11,209 nucleotides of DNA. Source: Hyphomicrobiales bacterium (GTDB taxonomy: Bacteria > Pseudomonadota > Alphaproteobacteria > Rhizobiales > Beijerinckiaceae). Made by a program: the position numbers and the translations under genes. Below, in pieces: positions 6,462 to 11,209 of this stretch (the first letter of the stretch is position 1; each line of letters opens with the position of its first letter). The DNA is taken from NCBI GenBank assembly GCA_028865375.1, contig JAGWKJ010000047.1, positions 1-11,209 on the forward strand. Reading direction: 5' to 3'. The notes below the pieces were generated by a model that ran no database searches, was not told where the DNA came from, and worked only from the letters and a program-made list of their open reading frames with translations.

Positions 6462-7406
6462 TCAGAGCGGCTTCAGGCCGGCTTCGATCTCGGCGCGCCG
6501 CGGCTCGAGGAACGGCGGCAGCGACAGGCGCTCGCCGAGCCTGTCCATCGGCTCGTCGACGGCGAAGCCGGGACCGTCGGTGGCGATCTCGAACAGCACG
6601 CCGCCGGGCTCGCGGAAATAGAGCGAGCGGAAGTAGTAGCGCTCGACCTCCCCGCTGGTGGGCACGCGCAGCGAACGCAGGCGGTCGGTCCATTGCGTCA
6701 GCGTGCCGGGCGAGGGCGTGCGGAACGCGACGTGGTGCACGCCGCCCGCGCCCTGCCGCGCGCGGGCCAGCGACGCGTCGGCGACGACGTGCAATTCACC
6801 CTGCGCCCCGCCGTCGCCGAAGCCGAACACGTGCGCCGTGCCGTCCGGGCACTCGTAGGTGCGGGCATGGACCATGTTCAATGCCCCTTCGAGGAAGGCC
6901 TTGGTCGGCTCCAGCTCGGCGACCGTCATCGCGATCGGCCCGAGGCCGCGGATTTGCTCGGCCGCCGGAGGCGCATCCGCGCCCTCGACCGGATGCGCTT
7001 CGCCCGTGGGATCGACGACGAGCGCGAGCCGCTGGCCTTCCCCGTCTTCGAAGTCGAGCGTCGCGCGGCCGTCGCGCTTCACGATCTCGCCGGCCGCCAC
7101 GCCGTCGGCGGCGAAGCGGGACTTCCAGGCGCGCAGCGCGTCCTCGCCGGCCACGCGAAAGCCGGTGCGCGACACCGCGCCCGACCCGCGCCGTTCCCGT
7201 GCGGCGGGCCAATCGAAGAACGTGATGTCGGTGCCCGGGCTGGCGACCCCGTCGGCGTAAAACAGGTGATAGGCCGACACGTCGTCCTGGTTCACGGTCT
7301 TCTTCACGAGGCGCAACGCGAGCGCGCGGGTGTAGAAGTCGCGGTTGCCCTTCGCCCGGGCGGTGACGGCCGTGAGATGATGGAAGCCGGTGAGTTGCAG
7401 GGTCAT
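6462..7406 (-). CDS. Ring-cleaving dioxygenase, glyoxalase (VOC) fold
   Basis: The 314-residue product has two vicinal-oxygen-chelate modules, residues about 5-135 and 150-275. It opens with TGFHHLTAVT (His10) and later has GGVHHVAFRT (His225) and GGVLFEIATD (Glu273), the 2-His/1-Glu iron-site pattern of the family. Other conserved segments are LVKKTVNQDD, GTDITFFDWP and a SLYFREPGG segment. It resembles the PcpA/LinE and MhqA/MhqO group, whose characterised members open hydroquinone-type rings; the substrate here is unknown and glyoxalase I activity is unlikely. Start ATG at 7406 is supported by AGGAGG (7412-7417) five bases upstream on the minus strand and by the family N-terminus. The frame stays open much further upstream, but that part is opposite anmK and is not coding. 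It converges on regA and diverges from anmK. Confidence 0.88.
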   Translation of the reverse strand: MTLQLTGFHHLTAVTARAKGNRDFYTRALALRLVKKTVNQDDVSAYHLFYADGVASPGTDITFFDWPAARERRGSGAVSRTGFRVAGEDALRAWKSRFAADGVAAGEIVKRDGRATLDFEDGEGQRLALVVDPTGEAHPVEGADAPPAAEQIRGLGPIAMTVAELEPTKAFLEGALNMVHARTYECPDGTAHVFGFGDGGAQGELHVVADASLARARQGAGGVHHVAFRTPSPGTLTQWTDRLRSLRVPTSGEVERYYFRSLYFREPGGVLFEIATDGPGFAVDEPMDRLGERLSLPPFLEPRRAEIEAGLKPL

Positions 7407-7463
7407 GGCGCCCTCCTTCGACGCCCATGTGGACCCGCCGCGACGGTTTGACGAGCGCGGCCG

Positions 7464-7481
7464 CGCAAGGACGGCCTTGCG
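7464..7481. promoter_or_regulatory. Inverted repeat in the divergent dioxygenase/anmK spacer
   Basis: CGCAAGG (7464-7470) and CCTTGCG (7475-7481) are perfect inverted repeats separated by ACGG, near the middle of the 123-nt divergent gap. The dyad could be an operator for a regulator acting on either gene; related mhq dioxygenases in Bacillus are controlled by a MarR-type repressor, but no regulator gene is in the window. It is not followed by T-runs, so it is not a terminator. TTGACC at 7495-7500 looks like a -35 box facing anmK but lacks a good -10. Confidence 0.3.
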
Positions 7482-7529
7482 GCTTCGGCGGCGCTTGACC
7501 CGGACCGCGAATCGCCCGCCCATTGCGCC

Positions 7530-8669
7530 ATGGAACGAATTCTCGCCGGCAAGCTCGCCGCCGGCCTCCCGCTGACGGCGATCGGCGTGATGAGCGGCAC
7601 CTCGGTGGACGGCATCGACGTGGCGCTGTTGGAGACCGACGGTCGTGCGCAAGTGCGGGCCGGGCCGGCGGCGACCTATCCCCAACCGCCCGATCTGGCG
7701 CAAGAGATCCTCGAGGTCGCCGGCGATCCCGCGCGCGGCCGCGCCGATCCGTTCGAAGAGCTCGAAGGCGCGGTGGCCGATGCGCATGCCGGAGCGGTCG
7801 AGCGATTCCTGGCGGATTTTGCGATCCCCCGGACGAGCGTCGACTTGGTCGGTCTGCACGGCCAGACCGTGCTGCACGAGCCCCGGCGACGCTTCACGCG
7901 CCAATTGCTCGACGGCGAGCGGGCGGCCAAACGACTCGGCCTGCCGGTCGTGTTCCGCTTCCGCCACGCCGACGTGGCGGCGGGCGGCGAGGGCGCGCCG
8001 CTGCTGCCGCTCTACCATCGCGCGCTGGCGTCCGGGCTCGAAAAGCCGCTCGCGGTGCTCAATCTGGGCGGCGTCGGCAACGTGACCTGGCTCGGCGAGG
8101 GGCCCAATGGCGGCGAGGTCCTCGCCTTCGACACCGGCCCCGCCAACGCCCCGCTCGACGATTTCCTGCGCGCGCGCCGGGGGGCTTCACGCGACGAAGG
8201 CGGCGCTCTCGCCGGCGCCGGGTGGGCGGACGGCGCCGCCATCGCGCGCTTCGCCGCCGATCCCTATTTCGCCGCCAAGCCGCCGAAGTCGCTCGACCGC
8301 AACCATTTCCGTACGCTCGCCGCGTCGCTGGTCGCCGACTTGTCCGACGCCGACGGCGCAGCGACGCTGACGGCGGCGATCGCCGAATCCGTGGCGGTGG
8401 CGGCCCGGCACTTCCCGGCCCCGGCGCGTCGCTGGCTCGTCTGCGGCGGCGGCCGCCGCAATGCGACGTTGATGCGTGCCTTGGCGGCGCGGCTCGCCAC
8501 GGCGGTCGAGCCCGTCGAGGCGGTCGGCTGGGACGGCGACAACCTCGAAGCCCAGGGCTTCGCCTATCTCGCCGTGCGCTCGGTGCGCGGCCTGCCGCTC
8601 AGCCTGCCGACGACGACCGGCGTGCCGCGCCCGATGACCGGTGGGGAAACGCGGATGCCGGGGACATGA
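7530..8669 (+). CDS. anmK: Anhydro-N-acetylmuramic acid kinase
   Basis: AnmK opens the 1,6-anhydro ring of anhMurNAc and phosphorylates it with ATP to MurNAc-6-phosphate, a cytoplasmic step of peptidoglycan recycling. The 379-residue protein contains the ASKHA-fold signatures of the family: GVMSGTSVDGIDVAL at 19-33, GLHGQTVLHEP at 108-118, FRFRHADVAAGGEGAPLLPLYH around 142-163, and NLGGVGNVTW at 178-187. FDTGPANAPLDDF at 200-212 carries the expected catalytic base Asp201. A late WLVCGGGRRNATLM motif precedes the C-terminal helix GFAYLAVRSVRGLPLSLPTTTGV. ATG 7530 gives roughly a dozen more N-terminal residues than typical homologues and lacks a clear Shine-Dalgarno, so the start is the least certain part. 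No partner such as murQ, nagZ or ampD is in the window; the neighbours give no functional hint. Confidence 0.94.
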   Translation: MERILAGKLAAGLPLTAIGVMSGTSVDGIDVALLETDGRAQVRAGPAATYPQPPDLAQEILEVAGDPARGRADPFEELEGAVADAHAGAVERFLADFAIPRTSVDLVGLHGQTVLHEPRRRFTRQLLDGERAAKRLGLPVVFRFRHADVAAGGEGAPLLPLYHRALASGLEKPLAVLNLGGVGNVTWLGEGPNGGEVLAFDTGPANAPLDDFLRARRGASRDEGGALAGAGWADGAAIARFAADPYFAAKPPKSLDRNHFRTLAASLVADLSDADGAATLTAAIAESVAVAARHFPAPARRWLVCGGGRRNATLMRALAARLATAVEPVEAVGWDGDNLEAQGFAYLAVRSVRGLPLSLPTTTGVPRPMTGGETRMPGT

Positions 8670-8685
8670 CGGTGCACATGAAATA

Positions 8686-8714
8686 TTGACTTCCCCCCTC
8701 CCTCGGCCTATTCG
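8686..8714 (+). promoter_or_regulatory. Candidate sigma-70 promoter for ffh operon
   Basis: TTGACT (8686-8691) and TATTCG (8709-8714) are separated by exactly 17 bases, in a short AT-richer stretch 16 nt after the anmK stop. The -35 matches five of six consensus bases, the -10 only three. If used, transcription would start near 8721, giving ffh a leader of about 120 nt. Confidence 0.4.
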
Positions 8715-8751
8715 CACGCCGTTCACGTCCGAGCCCGACTCCGACGCGCCG

Positions 8752-8837
8752 ACCGGGGCCAGACCCCGGAGGCCCACGCCCGACAGCGCGATGCGCCCTC
8801 GGGCGCGAAAGCGTTTGGGGCGGGCCAAACCGGGGTC
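8752..8837 (+). promoter_or_regulatory. ffh leader with mutually exclusive hairpins
   Basis: The central arm GACCCCGG (8762-8769) can pair in two ways. Its CCCCGG part pairs with CCGGGG just upstream (8753-8758, five-base loop). All eight bases pair perfectly with CCGGGGTC (8830-8837), which includes the only Shine-Dalgarno-like GGGG before the ffh ATG. A further hairpin GTTTGG/CCAAAC (8813-8818/8825-8830) abuts that site, and GCGCC/GGCGC (8793-8797/8802-8806) lies between. This is the geometry of a translational switch, but GC-rich DNA makes chance pairing likely, and no known riboswitch was recognised. Confidence 0.3.
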
Positions 8838-8842
8838 GGTCC

Positions 8843-10387
8843 ATGTTCGAAAGCCTTTCGGACAAGCTCTCGGGCGTCCTCGACCGGCTGACCGGTCGCG
8901 GCGCACTGTCGGCCGCCGACGTCGACGCCGCCCTGCGCGAGGTGCGCCGCGCGCTGCTCGAAGCCGACGTCAACCTCGAAGTCGCGCGCGCCTTCGTCGA
9001 GAACGTCCGCCAGAAGGCGGTCGGCGCGGAGATCGTGAAGTCGGTCCGGCCCGGCCAGATGGTCGTCAAGCTCGTCCACGACGCGCTGGTCGAGACGCTC
9101 GGCGGCGAGGATTCCGGCCTCGATCTCGCGGCCGCCCCGCCGGTCGCCGTGATGATGGTCGGCCTGCAAGGCGCCGGCAAGACCACGACCGCCGCCAAGA
9201 TTGCCAAGCGCCTCGCCGAACGCGAGAAGCGCAAAGTGCTGATGGCCTCGCTCGACGTGAAGCGGCCGGCCGCCCAGGAACAGCTCGCCGTGCTCGGCCG
9301 CCAGGTCGGCGTCGAAACGCTGCCCATCGTGGCGGGCCGCGGGCCGGTCGAGATCGCGCGCGCGGCCTTGGAAGACGCGCGGCTGCGCGGCTTCGACGTC
9401 GTCATCTTGGACACCGCCGGCCGCACGCATGTCGACGAGCCCCTCATGGCCGAGATGGCCGAAATCAAGGCGGCCGCGAACCCGCACGAGATCCTGCTCG
9501 TCGCCGACGCGTTGACCGGCCAGGACGCGGTCAACCTCGCCAAGAGCTTCGACGAGCGCGTCGGCGTGACCGGCATCGTGCTCACGCGCGTCGACGGCGA
9601 CGGCCGCGGCGGCGCCGCCCTCTCGATGCGCGCCGTCACCGGCAAGCCGATCAAGCTCATCGGCGTCGGCGAGAAGATGGACGCGCTGGAAGGCTTCCAT
9701 CCCGGCCGGATCGCCGACCGCATCCTGGGCATGGGCGACGTCGTCTCGCTGGTCGAGAAGGCCGCCGCCAACATAGACGCAGAAAAGGCCGCCAAGGCGG
9801 TCGAGAAGATGCGCCGGGGCAAGTTCGACCTCGACGACCTTTCCGACCAGCTCGCGCAGATCGAAAGGCTCGGCGGGCTGGGCGGCATCATCGGCATGTT
9901 GCCGGGCGTCGCCAAGATGAAGGACCAGATCGCCGCCGCCGGCGTCGACGACAAGATGGTGCGCCGCCAGCGCGCGATCATCTCCTCGATGACGCCCAAG
10001 GAGCGGCGCGACCCCGACGTTCTCAAGGCCTCGCGCAAGAAGCGCGTCGCGGCCGGCGCCGGCGTGAAGGTCGAGGACGTCAACAAGCTGCTGAAACAGC
10101 ATCGCCAGATGGCCGACGTGATGAAGGCGATGGGCGGCGCCAAGCGCGGCGGCATGATGGGCAAGCTCGGCCAGATGATGGGCATGGGCGCGGGAATGGG
10201 CGGGGGAATGCCCGCGCCGTCGCCCGAGGAAATGGAAGCGCTCGCCAAGCGCTACGGCCTGCCGGGCCAAGGGTTCGCCGCCGGCGCGCCCGGCATTCCC
10301 GACGCGCCGCCGCCCGACGTTTTCGCAAAACCGAAGTTTCCGGGCCTGGCCGGCCTCGGCGGCTTCGATCCGTTCAAGAAGAAATGA
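8843..10387 (+). CDS. ffh: Signal recognition particle protein (SRP54 homologue)
   Basis: Ffh binds 4.5S RNA and signal sequences of nascent membrane proteins, and docks with FtsY as a GTPase. The 514-residue protein has the N domain at 1-95 with ALLEADVNLEVARAF. The G domain follows: GLQGAGKTTTAAKIAKRL (P-loop from 107), DVKRPAAQEQLAVL (138-151), DTAGRTHVDEP (190-200) and TRVDGDGRGGAALS (248-261). In the M domain, GKFDLDDLSDQL, LGGIIGMLPG, SSMTPKERRDP and SRKKRVAAGAGVKVEDVN (397-414) contact RNA, then a Met/Gly-rich stretch (about 430-457) leads to a roughly 55-residue Pro/Gly tail. The RNA-binding motif reads GAG where GSG is frequent. Start ATG 8843 gives the standard MFESLSDKL N-terminus, but its Shine-Dalgarno (GGGG, seven bases away) is weak. 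It heads the ffh-rpsP-rimM run; no SRP RNA gene was found. Confidence 0.97.
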   Translation: MFESLSDKLSGVLDRLTGRGALSAADVDAALREVRRALLEADVNLEVARAFVENVRQKAVGAEIVKSVRPGQMVVKLVHDALVETLGGEDSGLDLAAAPPVAVMMVGLQGAGKTTTAAKIAKRLAEREKRKVLMASLDVKRPAAQEQLAVLGRQVGVETLPIVAGRGPVEIARAALEDARLRGFDVVILDTAGRTHVDEPLMAEMAEIKAAANPHEILLVADALTGQDAVNLAKSFDERVGVTGIVLTRVDGDGRGGAALSMRAVTGKPIKLIGVGEKMDALEGFHPGRIADRILGMGDVVSLVEKAAANIDAEKAAKAVEKMRRGKFDLDDLSDQLAQIERLGGLGGIIGMLPGVAKMKDQIAAAGVDDKMVRRQRAIISSMTPKERRDPDVLKASRKKRVAAGAGVKVEDVNKLLKQHRQMADVMKAMGGAKRGGMMGKLGQMMGMGAGMGGGMPAPSPEEMEALAKRYGLPGQGFAAGAPGIPDAPPPDVFAKPKFPGLAGLGGFDPFKKK

Positions 10388-10400
10388 CCGCCAACCCATT

Positions 10401-10444
10401 CTCCCGGCTCTCCGCCGGGAGCGACTTGCGCCGGGCATCCGGCG
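10401..10444 (+). promoter_or_regulatory. Paired hairpins in the ffh-rpsP gap
   Basis: CTCCCGGC (10401-10408) pairs perfectly with GCCGGGAG (10414-10421) around a five-base loop. CGCCGG (10429-10434) pairs with CCGGCG (10439-10444) around GCAT, ending six bases before the rpsP ribosome-binding site AAGGAAG (10451-10457). CCCGGC at 10403-10408 can also pair with GCCGGG at 10430-10435, so the two folds compete. No T-run follows either stem, so a simple terminator is unlikely; attenuation, RNA processing or tuning of rpsP relative to ffh are possible. Confidence 0.4.
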
Positions 10445-10463
10445 ACGTGAAAGGAAGAACCGA

Positions 10464-10826
10464 ATGTCCCTGAAGATCCGCCTGTCCCGCTGGGGCGCCA
10501 AGAAGCATCCGCACTACCGCATCGTGATCGCCGACGCGCGCGCGCCGCGCGACGGCCGCTTCATCGAGAAGATCGGCACCTTCGATCCGCTGAAGAAGCG
10601 CGACGACGCGGCGCGCCTCTCGCTCGACGTCGAGAAGACGAAGGAATGGCTCGCCAAGGGCGCCCAGCCGACCGACCGCGTGCTGCGCCTGCTCGACGGG
10701 CTGGGCCTGATGAAGCGCGAAGCGCAGAACAATCCCGAAAAGGCCAAGCCCAAGAAGAAGGCGCAGGAACGCATCGTCGCGGCGGCGGCCGCCGCCGAGA
10801 AGGCCGCCGAAGCGCCGGCCGCCTGA
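10464..10826 (+). CDS. rpsP: 30S ribosomal protein S16
   Basis: S16 is a 16S rRNA-binding assembly protein of the small subunit. The 120-residue protein begins MSLKIRLSRWGAKKHPHYRI, with VIADARAPRDGRFIEKIGTFDP and the later QPTDRVLRLLDGLGLM segment, all standard for S16. The core fold ends near residue 85. The rest is a charged, then Ala-rich, tail (KAKPKKKAQE followed by Ala/Glu repeats), a lengthening often seen in alphaproteobacteria. AAGGAAG six bases before ATG 10464 is a good ribosome-binding site. It follows ffh after 76 nt and precedes rimM by 2 nt, the usual rpsP-rimM-trmD-rplS order. Confidence 0.98.
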   Translation: MSLKIRLSRWGAKKHPHYRIVIADARAPRDGRFIEKIGTFDPLKKRDDAARLSLDVEKTKEWLAKGAQPTDRVLRLLDGLGLMKREAQNNPEKAKPKKKAQERIVAAAAAAEKAAEAPAA

Positions 10827-10828
10827 GC

Positions 10829-11209
10829 GTGACGCGGGGCGCCCGCATCCGGGTCGGCACGTTCGGCGCGCCACACGGCGTGCGCGGCGAAATCCGGCTG
10901 AAGTCGCTCACCGCCGACCCGTCCTCGATCGCGGCCTATGGCCCGCTCGAGGACGCCGACGGCGCGCGGCGCTTCGAGATCGCCTCGGTTCGTCCTCTGC
11001 GCGACGCCATGCTGATCGCGCGGGTCGCCGGCGTGGGCGACCGCGACGCGGCCGCCGCGCTGACGGGCGTGGCGCTGTTCGTCGACCGCGCCCGGCTGCC
11101 GGCGCCCGAAGCGGGCGAATATTACCACGCCGACCTGATCGGCCTCGAAGCGCGCGACGCCTCGGGCGCCAAGGTCGGCCGCATCGTCGGCATCGAGAAC
11201 CACGGCGCC
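10829..11209 (+). CDS. rimM: Ribosome maturation factor RimM, 3' end cut by window edge
   Basis: RimM binds S19 and helps mature the head of the 30S subunit. The frame is open from GTG 10829 to the last base, giving 127 visible residues. The N-terminal RimM barrel shows VGTFGAPHGVRGEIRLKS at 9-26, with PLRDAMLIARVAGVGDRDAA behind it. The PRC-barrel domain starts with GEYYHADLIGLE (96-107) and runs through VGRIVGIENHGA at the window edge; about a third of the protein is missing. The GTG lies two bases after the rpsP stop without a clear Shine-Dalgarno, suggesting translation coupled to rpsP; no ATG fits the conserved N-terminus. Confidence 0.94.
   Translation, partial: MTRGARIRVGTFGAPHGVRGEIRLKSLTADPSSIAAYGPLEDADGARRFEIASVRPLRDAMLIARVAGVGDRDAAAALTGVALFVDRARLPAPEAGEYYHADLIGLEARDASGAKVGRIVGIENHGA

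Noticed and set aside
7495..7529. TTGACC as part of an anmK promoter.
   Set aside because: No acceptable -10 is present 16-18 bases downstream; the hexamer at 17 bases is GCCCAT.
7407..8018. N-terminal extension of the minus-strand dioxygenase frame.
   Set aside because: It lies opposite anmK, has no homology-like features, and ATG 7406 has a strong AGGAGG site and the family N-terminus.
8670..8842. Possible SRP RNA (4.5S, ffs) gene next to ffh, prompted by GGCCAG and CCGGAGG near 8757-8772.
   Set aside because: The conserved apical loop with GGAAG and the paired symmetric loop residues are absent, and no long single hairpin encloses the segment.
10140..10215. Repetitive Met/Gly codons in ffh as a possible DNA repeat.
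   Set aside because: They encode the normal Met-rich end of the Ffh M domain.
8599..10501. Very long minus-strand open frames (over 540 residues) opposite ffh.
   Set aside because: They mirror ffh codon structure in GC-rich DNA and have low-complexity products; ffh on the plus strand has complete domains.

Overview
The window is chromosomal DNA of very high GC content from a bacterium, most likely an alphaproteobacterium. The reasons are the ffh-rpsP-rimM order, a RegB/RegA (ActS/ActR) redox two-component pair, an alpha-type SH3 protein and the style of the Ffh and S16 C-terminal tails. Ten complete genes and two edge-truncated genes fill nearly all of it. I see no tRNA, rRNA, insertion sequence, CRISPR array or phage gene. 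The coding content is ordinary; the less explained material is in the short intergenic stretches.

Left block (1-3733, + strand): the 3' part of lpdA (dihydrolipoyl dehydrogenase) overlaps by 4 nt with mogA (molybdopterin adenylyltransferase). These are followed at 13 nt and 4 nt by uraH (5-hydroxyisourate hydrolase, TTG start) and a fused puuE-uraD gene (allantoinase plus OHCU decarboxylase). Together UraH and the fusion take 5-hydroxyisourate to allantoate. MogA could supply the molybdenum cofactor that xanthine dehydrogenase needs upstream in purine breakdown. No urate oxidase is visible here.

Middle block (3734-6460, + strand): a spacer with a near-palindrome and a TTAACCAT motif leads to an exported SH3-domain protein, then regB and regA. 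RegB keeps the quinone-site motif, the H-box and the cysteine at the position of the known redox switch. The 81-nt gap after regA holds three evenly spaced GC hairpins. One of them looks like a terminator for the convergent gene.

Right block: a ring-cleaving (glyoxalase-fold) dioxygenase gene on the minus strand (6462-7406) diverges from anmK (7530-8669), a peptidoglycan-recycling kinase. An inverted repeat lies between them. A 173-nt spacer with a candidate promoter and mutually exclusive hairpins then leads to ffh, followed by rpsP and the 5' part of rimM. This is the usual translation and secretion operon, whose later genes (normally trmD and rplS) would lie outside the window.
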